64,000 bases of DNA, taken from JACKCP01 sp034007295 (lineage in GTDB: Bacteria > Desulfobacterota > Desulfobacteria > Desulfobacterales > JACKCP01). The stretch spans positions 75,536 to 139,535 of the forward strand of contig JAVERC010000005.1 in NCBI GenBank assembly GCA_034007295.1, in the 5' to 3' direction. This document shows positions 54,132-62,528 of the stretch, piece after piece (position 1 is the first letter of the stretch; each line of letters begins with the position of its first letter). The notes beneath the pieces are model-generated. The model saw nothing but the letters and a program-made list of their open reading frames with translations. It ran no database searches and was not told the DNA's origin. A program made the translations under genes and the position numbers.

Positions 54132-54965
54132 TCAGCCCAAAAATTTTTGCATGTTAAAAAAAGAGTATCCTCTATTGCCTGTTTTTGCTTCATACATTGC
54201 TGCATCTGCTTTTTTTATAAGTTCCTTTACATTATCCCCATCGTCTGGGAAAATTGAAATTCCTATGCTTGCAGAAACACTTACTTCCAGGTCTCCAATA
54301 TTAATAGGCCTTTCAATGATTTTTAAAATTCTTTTAGCTCCAAGAGATGCATGAATTGCTTCTTTAAGTTCAGAAAGAGCTAGTATAAATTCATCGCCTC
54401 CAAATCTGGCAACAGTATCAGTTTTTCTTAAGCAGTTTTTCATTCGATCGGAAATAACTTTAAGCACAATATCTCCTGCTTTATGACCATAGGTATCATT
54501 TACAGGCTTAAAACCGTTCAGGTCAAGAAAAATCACTGCCATTTTTTGGTTGTGCCTTTCGCATCTGTAAATTAGCTGGGTAACCCTGTCAAAAAAGATT
54601 TGCCTTGTAGGAAGTCCTGTTAGAATATCAATGTGCTGGCTGCTTGCATTGATTTTGATTGGAGTAAAAACCAGATAGATTTCCTGTGTTTTTTCGTTAT
54701 AAAGTGATTTGACAAATCTTGTCTGGCCAAACAGCCGGCATTTCTGGGTTTCAACCTTGTTTTGTTTAATCTGTTCAAAGAAAAGGTTTAGGTCTTTAAA
54801 AGTTTCAAGAGCTATTACTTCCTGTATATTTTTATTTAGAAGAGTATCTCCGTCAGCTGATTCTGCCATTGTTTTGTTATAATATATTATTTGACAGCTG
54901 CTGTTTATGATACACATTTCAAGTGGTATAATTTTATGAAATAATTCGTATTGTGGGTATCTCAT
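54132..54965 (-). CDS. PAS-GGDEF diguanylate cyclase
   Basis: 277 residues. PAS-like N-terminus (1-95, FHKIIPLEMCIINSSCQIIYYNKTM) and GGDEF domain (105-277) with LTGLPTRQIFFDRV, FLDLNGFKPVNDTYGHKAGD and an intact GGDEF. The I-site RKTD lies five residues before it, so it is product-inhibited. No membrane segment. Makes c-di-GMP from GTP. Co-transcribed with cheZ. Confidence 0.9.
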   Translation of the reverse strand: MRYPQYELFHKIIPLEMCIINSSCQIIYYNKTMAESADGDTLLNKNIQEVIALETFKDLNLFFEQIKQNKVETQKCRLFGQTRFVKSLYNEKTQEIYLVFTPIKINASSQHIDILTGLPTRQIFFDRVTQLIYRCERHNQKMAVIFLDLNGFKPVNDTYGHKAGDIVLKVISDRMKNCLRKTDTVARFGGDEFILALSELKEAIHASLGAKRILKIIERPINIGDLEVSVSASIGISIFPDDGDNVKELIKKADAAMYEAKTGNRGYSFFNMQKFLG

Positions 54966-55167
54966 TTTAGTCCAGGTAAATTATTGTTTAGAAAAAGGTT
55001 TATATTTGAAGATGATAGCTTTAAAAAGTAATTAGATCAAATTTAAAGATTTATTTTTTTTGATATGATAGCAAATTGATAAATAAATTAAAGTTTTTTT
55101 GTTTAAGACCAAATTGAAAATAATGTATTTTTTATCTGCCTTCTAAAAATTATAAATTGGAGGAAAT

Positions 55168-55977
55168 ATGTTTTTTGAAACAATAAAATATGATCTGATT
55201 GATAAAACAGCAGTGATTACCCTGAATAGACCGGAAAGAATGAATGCAGTGTGTGAGGAAATGTATGATGAACTTCAGGCTGTTTTTAATAGTATTGAGG
55301 CTGATAAAAATGTCAATTGCGTAATTATCAAGGGTAGTCCCTATATGAAAAATGAAATTTTAAAATATTCATTTTGTGCAGGAGCAGATTTAAAAAAACA
55401 TAAGGAAGGAAAACGTACCCATAGCGATAAGAGAAAATATATTGAAAAAGCACATTTAGTTAACAAAAAAATATTTGAATTTCAAAAACCTGTTATAGCC
55501 TGCTTAAATGGACATGCAAGGGGTGCGGGTGTAGAACTTGCTCTTTGCTGTGACTTTATAATTATTGGAGAAGAGGCAACAATTGCTTTTCCTGAAACTG
55601 GTCTTGGAACTTTTGTAGGCGGTGGTGTTACCTGGATTCTTCCCCGTATTGTAGGTTTGATGGAGGCAAAAAATCTTATTTTTACAGGTAAGGTTTTAAA
55701 TGGAGTTGAAGCTGTAGAAAAAGGTCTGGCTTTGTTTTCTTGTAAAATTGACAATGTTTATGATAAAACCCTTGAATTTGCTATGAATTTTGGAAACAGG
55801 GCACCTGTATCAGTTGGCTACGGTAAAAAACTTCTTAACAAATCATGGCAGTTTGATTATGAAACATCCTCAAATTTAGAAGCAGACGCTATTTTATCCT
55901 GCATGGATACAAAGGACTGGCAGGAAGGAATTGATGCCTTTAATGAAAAAAGAAAACCTGTTTATAAGGGGGAATAA
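55168..55977 (+). CDS. Enoyl-CoA hydratase/isomerase family protein
   Basis: 269 residues, crotonase fold. Start VITLNRPERMNAVCEEMYDEL; oxyanion-hole segments FCAGADLKKHKEGK and HARGAGVELALCCDF. Both catalytic glutamates are kept (GAGVE and FPETGLG), so true hydratase activity is likely. AGGAG precedes the ATG. Its last base is the first of the following synthetase gene, i.e. translationally coupled. Confidence 0.88.
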   Translation: MFFETIKYDLIDKTAVITLNRPERMNAVCEEMYDELQAVFNSIEADKNVNCVIIKGSPYMKNEILKYSFCAGADLKKHKEGKRTHSDKRKYIEKAHLVNKKIFEFQKPVIACLNGHARGAGVELALCCDFIIIGEEATIAFPETGLGTFVGGGVTWILPRIVGLMEAKNLIFTGKVLNGVEAVEKGLALFSCKIDNVYDKTLEFAMNFGNRAPVSVGYGKKLLNKSWQFDYETSSNLEADAILSCMDTKDWQEGIDAFNEKRKPVYKGE

Positions 55978-58115
55978 TGGATTATTCCAGAATTTTTAAA
56001 CCTGATTCTGTGGCAATAATAGGAGCTTCAAGAGATGAAACCAAAAGAGGGTTTAGAGCAGTGTCCACTCTTCTTGAAGAAAGGTATGAAGGTGCAATTT
56101 ATCCTGTAAATCCCAGAGAAAAAAGAATTCTTGGATTAAGATGTTATCCGAGTGTTCTGGCGGTAAAGGAAAAAATTGACCTTGCTCTGATTACTCTTCC
56201 TGCAGATAAAGTTCTTAACGCAGTTTATGAATGCGGAGAAAAAGGTGTTGCAGGTGTTATAATAATTGCCGGAGGTTTTGGAGAAATTGGCAATCTTGGA
56301 AAATCCAAGGAAGTTGAGCTGGTTGAGACTGCCAAAAAATATGGGATGAGGATTATTGGACCAAATACTTCAGGATTTATAAATGTAGGAATAAATCTAG
56401 ATCTTGTGGGAATAAAAGATGTCCCAAAGGGCAAAATAGCACTTTTAACACAGAGCGGGAATATAGCTCTTCATATGATTACTGAAGCAAAGCTTAAGAG
56501 CATGTCGGGTTTTTCATACTATGTAGGCGTTGGAAATGAGGCAGACCTTCAGTTTTATGAATATTTAAAGTTTTTTGCAGATGACCCTGATACAAATACG
56601 ATTCTTATGTATGTTGAAGGATTGAGAAATGGAAGGGAATTTTTAAAACAGGCATACAATACTACACTTAAAAAACCGGTTGTAATGCTTAAAAGCGGCA
56701 GGTCAAGTTCAGGAAAAATGGCTGTTGGCTCACACACTGGAGCCCTTGCCGGAATTTCTGAAGTCGCAAGAAATGCTTTTAGAAGAGTAGGTATAATAAA
56801 TATAGAAAAATCAGAGGAGCTTTTTCCTGTTGCAGAATCCTTGTCATCGCTTCCTCCAATAAAAAATAATAATGTTGCAGTTCTTGCAGATGGAGGAGGA
56901 CATGCAACGATATCTGCAGATACTCTTACAGACCTTGGAGTGAATATTCCTGTTTTAAGTGCTGAAACCCAGAAAAAATTAAAAGCAATTCTTCCAAACA
57001 ATGCAAATGTTTCAAATCCAGTTGATGTTGCAGGTGGTACAGATTCTGATCCTGGAGTATTTGCAGAGTGTGCCAAAATTTTGATATCTGATCCAAATGT
57101 TGGAGGAATTCTTATAGCAGGTCTTTTTGGGGGGTATGGGATAAGATTTGCCGAAAAACTTAAATTTGCAGAAGAAGATGCAGCCCACAGAATGGGTAAA
57201 ATGGTTGAAAAATACAAAAAACCAATTGTGCTTCAAAGTCTGTACAATTTTGCAAAACCCCATTCTCTGGACCTTTTAAGATATTATGGAATTCCAGTTT
57301 ATGACTCTCTTGATATAGCATGCAAAGTAATATCTTCTCTTTCAGCCTATGGGATTTATCTTGATTCCTACCATAAAAAAACCAATTTTGTTATGAAATG
57401 GGGAGCAAAGGCTAGAAAAAAAGGGGAAAAAATTATTGAAAAAGCATATCTTGATAAAAGAAATGTTCTGCTTGAGCATGAGGCAAAGGAGCTGCTAAAA
57501 GAACATAAAATAGTCGTCAAGTCAGAAAAGGTTGTAAAATCAGCTGATGAAGCAGTTAATTTTTCGAAGGGAAAACCCCTTGGAGTTGCTTTAAAAATTG
57601 TATCCCCTGATATTTTGCATAAAAGTGATGCAGGCGGAGTCAAACTCAATCTAAAAACAGAAGATGAAATAAGAAACGGTTTTAATGAAATAATTGAAAA
57701 TGCCGGAAAATATAAATTTGAACCAGATATTCGAGGCGTTTTGGTTTCAGAAATGGTTAGACCCGGAACTGAGGTAATAATTGGAACAAAATTTGATGAC
57801 CAATTCGGCCCTGTAATTATGTTTGGAATAGGCGGAATTCTTGTTGAGGTTGTTAAAGATGTATCTTTCAGGGTTCTACCAATTCAAAAATATGAAGCAA
57901 ATAGAATGATTTCTGAAATTAAATCTTCTCCCATACTTGACGGAGTAAGAGGACAGCCCCAGGTCGATAAAAAGGCTCTTGTTAATCTTTTAGTAACTGT
58001 ATCAGATATAGTTGAAGCCTATCCTCAGATTAGAGAAATGGACCTTAACCCTGTTATTTTAAGGGAAGATGGTTTTGATATTGTTGACGCAAGGATAATT
58101 CTTAATGAACCTTGA
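55977..58115 (+). CDS. ADP-forming acetate--CoA ligase family acyl-CoA synthetase
   Basis: 712 residues, fused alpha-beta type: CoA-binding domain (1-130, SVAIIGASRDETKRGFRAV), succinyl-CoA-ligase-like domains (130-460, LLTQSGNIALHMI, GSHTGALAG with the phosphohistidine region) and an ATP-grasp domain (480-712, VALKIVSPDILHKSDAGGVKLNL, ... VPGTEVIIGTKFDDQFGPVIMFGIGGILVE). Such enzymes interconvert acyl-CoA + ADP + Pi and acid + CoA + ATP, conserving energy in anaerobes. Set between two crotonases, so it probably handles the acyl-CoA they produce. Acyl specificity unknown. Confidence 0.92.
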   Translation: MDYSRIFKPDSVAIIGASRDETKRGFRAVSTLLEERYEGAIYPVNPREKRILGLRCYPSVLAVKEKIDLALITLPADKVLNAVYECGEKGVAGVIIIAGGFGEIGNLGKSKEVELVETAKKYGMRIIGPNTSGFINVGINLDLVGIKDVPKGKIALLTQSGNIALHMITEAKLKSMSGFSYYVGVGNEADLQFYEYLKFFADDPDTNTILMYVEGLRNGREFLKQAYNTTLKKPVVMLKSGRSSSGKMAVGSHTGALAGISEVARNAFRRVGIINIEKSEELFPVAESLSSLPPIKNNNVAVLADGGGHATISADTLTDLGVNIPVLSAETQKKLKAILPNNANVSNPVDVAGGTDSDPGVFAECAKILISDPNVGGILIAGLFGGYGIRFAEKLKFAEEDAAHRMGKMVEKYKKPIVLQSLYNFAKPHSLDLLRYYGIPVYDSLDIACKVISSLSAYGIYLDSYHKKTNFVMKWGAKARKKGEKIIEKAYLDKRNVLLEHEAKELLKEHKIVVKSEKVVKSADEAVNFSKGKPLGVALKIVSPDILHKSDAGGVKLNLKTEDEIRNGFNEIIENAGKYKFEPDIRGVLVSEMVRPGTEVIIGTKFDDQFGPVIMFGIGGILVEVVKDVSFRVLPIQKYEANRMISEIKSSPILDGVRGQPQVDKKALVNLLVTVSDIVEAYPQIREMDLNPVILREDGFDIVDARIILNEP

Positions 58116-58169
58116 ACTGCAAACAGCTTTTTTTAGATAAAAGCTTTTCAACATAGTAAGGAGAGGCTT

Positions 58170-58970
58170 ATGTATAGTGAGATAATTTTTGAAAAAAAAA
58201 ACAGGACAGCAGTAATTACTTTAAACCGTCCTGATAAAAACAATGTTGTCACAGGTGAAAAAATAATTTTTGAATTAGAAAGTGCTGTAAAAGAAATAAA
58301 TACAGACAAGTCTATATCAGTTGCTGTTTTGTGTGCAAACGGCAAGGTTTTTTCAGCAGGCGGTGACTTGAATTCAATGAAAGACAAGTCTGGAATGTTT
58401 GCAGGAAGTCCTCATGAGCTCTTTGAAAATTATCAGGAAAATGTGCAAAGAATTCCAAAGGCTTTTTATTCTCTTGAAGTGCCTTCCATAGCAGCTGTGA
58501 ACGGGCCTGCATCTGGAGCAGGCTGTGATCTTGCATTTATGTGTGATTTAAGAATTGCTTCTGAAAAAGCATGGTTTTCTCAGGCCTTTATTAATGTAGG
58601 GCTTATTTCAGGTGACGGAGGACTTTATTTTCTTCAAAAAATATCAAATTATCCTATTGCGGCTGAAATGGTTTTTACAGGAGCAAAAATTAGTGCTAAA
58701 AGAGCATTCTCTGCTGGTATGGTTAATAAAGTCGTTAGTGAATCAGATGTTTTGGAAGAGGCGATGAAAATGGCCGAGGAAATTGCAAAAAAACCTCCTG
58801 TTACAATAAGGCTTTGCAAAAAATTGCTAAAGACCACCCAATGGAAGAATCTAAATGATGTTTTAGATCAGTCTGCTTTAACACAGTCATTATGCCATAA
58901 TACATTGGATCATTTTGAAGCTGTTAATGCATTTCTGGAAAAAAGAAATCCTGTCTTTAAAGGAGAATAA
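58170..58970 (+). CDS. Enoyl-CoA hydratase-like protein with altered active site
   Basis: 266 residues, crotonase fold (VITLNRPDKNNVVTGEKI, FSAGGDLNSMKDKSG, GPASGAGCDLAFMCDLRIA). Compared with the neighbour at 55168, both glutamate positions differ: GAGCD for GAGVE, and FSQAFINVGL where FPETGLG is expected. It is therefore probably not a simple hydratase but an isomerase-type or ring-related crotonase. AGGAGAGG lies before the ATG, 54 bp after the synthetase gene. Confidence 0.85.
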   Translation: MYSEIIFEKKNRTAVITLNRPDKNNVVTGEKIIFELESAVKEINTDKSISVAVLCANGKVFSAGGDLNSMKDKSGMFAGSPHELFENYQENVQRIPKAFYSLEVPSIAAVNGPASGAGCDLAFMCDLRIASEKAWFSQAFINVGLISGDGGLYFLQKISNYPIAAEMVFTGAKISAKRAFSAGMVNKVVSESDVLEEAMKMAEEIAKKPPVTIRLCKKLLKTTQWKNLNDVLDQSALTQSLCHNTLDHFEAVNAFLEKRNPVFKGE

Positions 58971-58977
58971 TTGTTTT

Positions 58978-59733
58978 ATGTATAACAAAAATTGGTGTGT
59001 TGTAATTCTTGCTGCTGGCAAGGGAAAAAGAATGGAATCAGATTTGCCAAAAGTATTGCATGAAATTGAGGGAATTCCAATGGTAGTAAGAGTCTGTAAT
59101 GCAGCAGAAATTTTGAGCGATGATATTGTAATTGTTGTTGGACATAAAGCAGATGATGTAAAAACAACAGTATTAAAAAGCAAAAAAGTTCGTTTCGCTT
59201 TTCAAAATGAGCAAAATGGAACAGGTGATGCGGTTAGGTCAGCAATTGAGTATTTTGGTGAAGATGTAAAACATATAATGATTCTTTGTGGAGATACTCC
59301 ATTGATAAAAAGTAAAACATTAATAGAATTTGCTGCTGAACACGAGAAAGGTTGTTTTGATGTTTCTCTACTTGGGATGGAACTTGATAATCCAAGTGGG
59401 TATGGAAGGCTTGTAAAAGATAGCCTTGACAATATTATGAAAATAGTAGAAGAAGCTGATGCAGATGAAAAACAAAGATGTATTCGTCTCGTTAACTCAG
59501 GTATTTATTGCTTTAAAAAGGAATTTTTAGTCCAAAGTCTTTTAAAAATTAATTGCAACAATGCACAAAAAGAATATTACCTTACAGATCTTGTAAATAT
59601 TGCCTATTTACAAAATGAAAACAGCGTAGGATATCATGTCTTAAAAAATCATGAAGAGGCTCTTGGAGTTAACAGCAAAAAAGAGCTTGAATCTGTAAGG
59701 CAATTATTTGCAGATGCCTTGTCAATGGCTTAA
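58978..59733 (+). CDS. UDP-N-acetylglucosamine pyrophosphorylase domain protein (GlmU N-terminal type)
   Basis: 251 residues from MYNKNWCVVILAAGKGKRM; ATG 58978 with AGGAG 12 bases upstream. Nucleotidyltransferase signatures: LAAGKGKRMESDLPKVLHEIEG, EQNGTGDAVRSAI, LCGDTPLI, VNSGIYCFK, KEYYLTDL. The C-terminal left-handed helix (acetyltransferase) half of GlmU is missing, so only the uridylyltransferase reaction is encoded. It starts 7 bp after the crotonase gene. A separate GlmU or acetyltransferase elsewhere would complete UDP-GlcNAc synthesis. Confidence 0.85.
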   Translation: MYNKNWCVVILAAGKGKRMESDLPKVLHEIEGIPMVVRVCNAAEILSDDIVIVVGHKADDVKTTVLKSKKVRFAFQNEQNGTGDAVRSAIEYFGEDVKHIMILCGDTPLIKSKTLIEFAAEHEKGCFDVSLLGMELDNPSGYGRLVKDSLDNIMKIVEEADADEKQRCIRLVNSGIYCFKKEFLVQSLLKINCNNAQKEYYLTDLVNIAYLQNENSVGYHVLKNHEEALGVNSKKELESVRQLFADALSMA

Positions 59734-59793
59734 ATAACTTGACTTTGAAAAGCTAAAAAGATTATATTGACACTAAAGTATGTGAGGTGTGAT

Positions 59794-60042
59794 TTGGGAA
59801 GTGAAGAAGTTTTTAACCAGTTTACCAGGTTGGAAGAAAAAATAGAAACTCTTATAAATAAATGCGTTGTGCTGGATAAAGAAAATTTTGAATTGAAAAA
59901 TAAAATTTCAGACTTGGAAAATTTAATTAAATCAAAAGAAGAATCTGAAGTTGAGAAAACAAGAGAAGCTGAAGAGTTGAAGCTTAAAATTGACAATATA
60001 ATTGAAAAAATATCCAATTTCAATGCACAAGGCGTTTCATAA
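59794..60042 (+). CDS. zapB: Cell division protein ZapB-like coiled coil
   Basis: 82 residues from TTG 59794, preceded by GAGG at 6 bases; an upstream TTG at 59767 is possible. Almost entirely coiled coil (FTRLEEKIETLINKCVVLDKENFELKNKISDLENLI). Size and position before zapA support ZapB, a divisome assembly factor at the Z-ring; sequence alone would only say coiled coil. Confidence 0.75.
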   Translation: MGSEEVFNQFTRLEEKIETLINKCVVLDKENFELKNKISDLENLIKSKEESEVEKTREAEELKLKIDNIIEKISNFNAQGVS

Positions 60043-60054
60043 AGATAATATATT

Positions 60055-60339
60055 TTGAATGACATAATAAACATAGAAGTCTTTGGAGAGAAATTCAGTT
60101 TTAAGGCTGATTTAAATGATAAATCAAACAGGCAGGCATTGGATTTTTTTCTTAAGGAACTCGACGAAACAGAAATAAGGCTGAGAGAAAACGCCAATAA
60201 TGTTTCTAAACTGGTTAAATTGTTGCTTGCAACAATGAATATAGCAAATGATTATCTTGAAGTTCATGAAGAGCTTGATACAATTGAAAAAGATTTAAAA
60301 ATAAATATTGATAAAATCTTATTGAAAATTGAAGGGTAA
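60055..60339 (+). CDS. zapA: Cell division protein ZapA
   Basis: 94 residues from TTG 60055. The N-terminus (NIEVFGEKFSFKADLNDKSNRQALDFFLKELDETEIRL) and coiled coil match ZapA, which cross-links FtsZ filaments. 12 bp after zapB. It is followed at once by 6S RNA, the classical zapA-ssrS neighbour pair. Confidence 0.85.
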   Translation: MNDIINIEVFGEKFSFKADLNDKSNRQALDFFLKELDETEIRLRENANNVSKLVKLLLATMNIANDYLEVHEELDTIEKDLKINIDKILLKIEG

Positions 60340-60343
60340 TATA

Positions 60344-60521
60344 AAACCCTGCTGTGTACGTGTAAATGATAATAAAACCTGACCCAACATTTACAGAAAG
60401 GTTGTTTTCACTGATCCTGGTGTGCATGTTCCTAAATTAAGGAAAAGCCTGAAGGGGTTATTAAAACGGCCGCACTGATCCATAGGATCAGCGTTTGATC
60501 ATCACGGCATAAGCGGGGTTT
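60344..60521 (+). ncRNA. ssrS: 6S RNA
   Basis: About 178 nt directly after zapA. The ends pair (AAACCCTGCT with AGCGGGGTTT). Internal segments GGTGTGCATGTTCC, AAGCCTGAAGGGG and AAAACGGCCGCACTGATCC follow the order of the E. coli molecule (GGTGAGCATGCTCGG, AAGCCTTAAAAC). The GATCCATAGGATC apical hairpin is near 60476. 6S RNA binds the sigma70 polymerase as a promoter mimic. Edges are approximate. Confidence 0.88.
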
Positions 60522-60811
60522 CATTTTGTTATTATAGTATACTTTCCTTAAATATCCCATTTTCACAAATCATTTCTTGTATTTTTAAGTTATTGGTTGT
60601 AAACCGATTTTCACTTAATATATTTAACTAAGTGAAATTGATTTATGATTTCTATGTGTATTTAGATGCTGAATAAATACTTTTAAAGATGCTTATTATC
60701 TTAGAATGAACTCCTTTGAATACAAGGGCTTCTAGTTTTTTTGCATCTAGTGAAGTTTTTTTGTTTAGTAACTATTTTGATATTTAAAATATTGTGGGGA
60801 GAGATAAAAAA
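60522..60811. other. Spacer between 6S RNA and rny
   Basis: 290 bp, AT-rich, no gene. It contains a hairpin TTTCACTTA / TAAGTGAAA (60608-60636) and should carry the rny promoter. GGGGAGAG before the rny ATG is the ribosome site. Confidence 0.6.
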
Positions 60812-62374
60812 ATGGGAGAGAATTTTATTATATCAGCTCTCTTTGCTTTTGCAGCAGGGTTTGGAATAGCCTGGTGGATAAAGACCAGTATTATTGAAAA
60901 CAGTCTGAATGCGGCAAAGCAGGAAGCCCAGAGAATAATAGCCGAAGCAAGACAAAAGGCAGACAATCTTCAAAAAGAGGCACAAATTGAGGCAAAAGAC
61001 CGCCTTTTTAAAATGAAAAGTGAGTTTGATGCAGAAACTCAAGAAATGCGTTCTGAATTAAGGCTTCAGGAGAAAAGGCTTATTCAGAAAGAGGAAAATT
61101 TAGAAAAAAAAGAAAAGCTTCTTGATGAAAGAGACAGTAAAATTGTTAATTTTTCAAAGGAAATTGAAAAAAGAGAAAAAAAGGTTTTAGAGGAAGAAAT
61201 CAAACTTGAAAGACTTATTGAAGAACAGCAGTCTCAGCTAGAAAAGATTTCAGGCCTTACAAAAGAAGAGGCTAAAGGTATTCTTTTAAAAGAAATGGAG
61301 CAGGATGCAAGATATGAAGGTGCAAAACTTGTTAAAAGAATAACTTCAGAGGCACAGGAACAGGCAGAAAAAGAAGCTAGGAAAATTATTGCAACTGCCA
61401 TCCAAAGATATTCCGGTGACTATGTAGCAGAAAGAACAGTTTCTGTTGTAGAATTGCCAAATGATGATATGAAGGGAAGAATTATTGGAAGGGAAGGCAG
61501 AAATATCAGAGCTCTTGAAGCTGCAACTGGAATAGATCTTATTATAGATGATACTCCAGAAGCTGTTATTCTTTCAGGATTTAACCCTGTTAGAAGAGAA
61601 GTTGCAAGAATAGCACTTACAAAGCTTATTGCAGATGGAAGAATTCATCCTGCCAGGATAGAAGAAATTGTTGTTTCGGTTGAAGAAGAAGTTGACAAGA
61701 CAATAAAAGAAGCAGGTGAACAGGCAGCCTTTGACCTTGGAGTGCACGGAATAGACCCTGAATTGATTATGGTTATTGGCCGTCTTAAATTCAGGACAAG
61801 TTATGCACAAAATATGCTTCAGCATTCAATAGAAGTAGGCTTTTTGTGCGGAATAATGGCTGCAGAGCTTGGGCTAGATGTTAAACTTGCCAGAAGAATG
61901 GGTTTATTGCACGATATTGGTAAAGCCATAGATCACGAAGTAGAAGGCCCTCATGCACTTATCGGTGCAAAAATTGCTGCAAAGTATGGTGAGTCTGAAG
62001 CCGTTGTTCAGGCAATAGCTGCACATCACGAGGATGTTCCACCGGAAACTGTATATGATCTTCTAGTTCAGTCGGCTGACTCCCTTTCTGGGGCAAGGCC
62101 TGGAGCAAGAAAGGAACTTTTAGAAAATTATGTAAAAAGGCTCGAAGATCTTGAAAATATTGCTTGCGGTTTTAACGGTGTTTCAGGTTCATATGCAATC
62201 CAGGCAGGACGTGAACTCAGGGTCATAGTTGAAAGTTCCAAAGTTTCAGATGACGAAGCTGTTGTTTTAAGCCAGGATATTGCTAAGGCTGTTGAAGAAC
62301 AGCTTACTTTCCCGGGGCAGATTAAAGTGACTGTTATAAGGGAACTAAGAGCTGTTGGATATGCTAATAAATAA
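60812..62374 (+). CDS. rny: Ribonuclease Y
   Basis: 520 residues from ATG 60812 (an in-frame GTG at 60794 lies inside the ribosome site). One N-terminal membrane helix (about 2-22), a long coiled coil (25-205), a KH domain (VVELPNDDMKGRIIGREGRNIRALEAATGIDLIIDDTP) and an HD phosphohydrolase domain (HSIEVGFLCGIMAAELGLDVKLARRMGLLHDIGKAIDHEVEGPHALIG). Membrane-bound endoribonuclease that starts mRNA decay. Followed by a perfect terminator. Confidence 0.96.
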   Translation: MGENFIISALFAFAAGFGIAWWIKTSIIENSLNAAKQEAQRIIAEARQKADNLQKEAQIEAKDRLFKMKSEFDAETQEMRSELRLQEKRLIQKEENLEKKEKLLDERDSKIVNFSKEIEKREKKVLEEEIKLERLIEEQQSQLEKISGLTKEEAKGILLKEMEQDARYEGAKLVKRITSEAQEQAEKEARKIIATAIQRYSGDYVAERTVSVVELPNDDMKGRIIGREGRNIRALEAATGIDLIIDDTPEAVILSGFNPVRREVARIALTKLIADGRIHPARIEEIVVSVEEEVDKTIKEAGEQAAFDLGVHGIDPELIMVIGRLKFRTSYAQNMLQHSIEVGFLCGIMAAELGLDVKLARRMGLLHDIGKAIDHEVEGPHALIGAKIAAKYGESEAVVQAIAAHHEDVPPETVYDLLVQSADSLSGARPGARKELLENYVKRLEDLENIACGFNGVSGSYAIQAGRELRVIVESSKVSDDEAVVLSQDIAKAVEEQLTFPGQIKVTVIRELRAVGYANK

Positions 62375-62464
62375 AAATTTACTGATTAAAGCTTGACTTG
62401 AAACATTTGCTTGTCATAAATTACTTACTTTTTTAGACAATAAAAATAAAAAATTAATCTAATG

Positions 62465-62502
62465 CTTGTCCTGCAGTTTAGCTGCAGGACAAGATTTGTT
62501 TT
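62465..62502 (+). terminator. Rho-independent terminator of rny
   Basis: Perfect 12-bp stem CTTGTCCTGCAG / CTGCAGGACAAG, five-base loop, then ATTTGTTTT. Confidence 0.88.
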
Positions 62503-62528
62503 AACAATAAGAAGTGGAGATATTAAGC

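Noticed and set aside
56555..57217. 220-codon antisense frame in the acyl-CoA synthetase gene
   Set aside because: Same reason: shadow of a strongly supported gene, no start signal.
60748..60774. Possible very short R1 form before rny
   Set aside because: TAGTGAAG...TTTAGTAACTA resembles the ends but lacks the CGAAAAC segment.
62375..62528. T-box leader of tyrS
   Set aside because: The only structure is a perfect short terminator fitting the end of rny; no specifier loop or T-box sequence.
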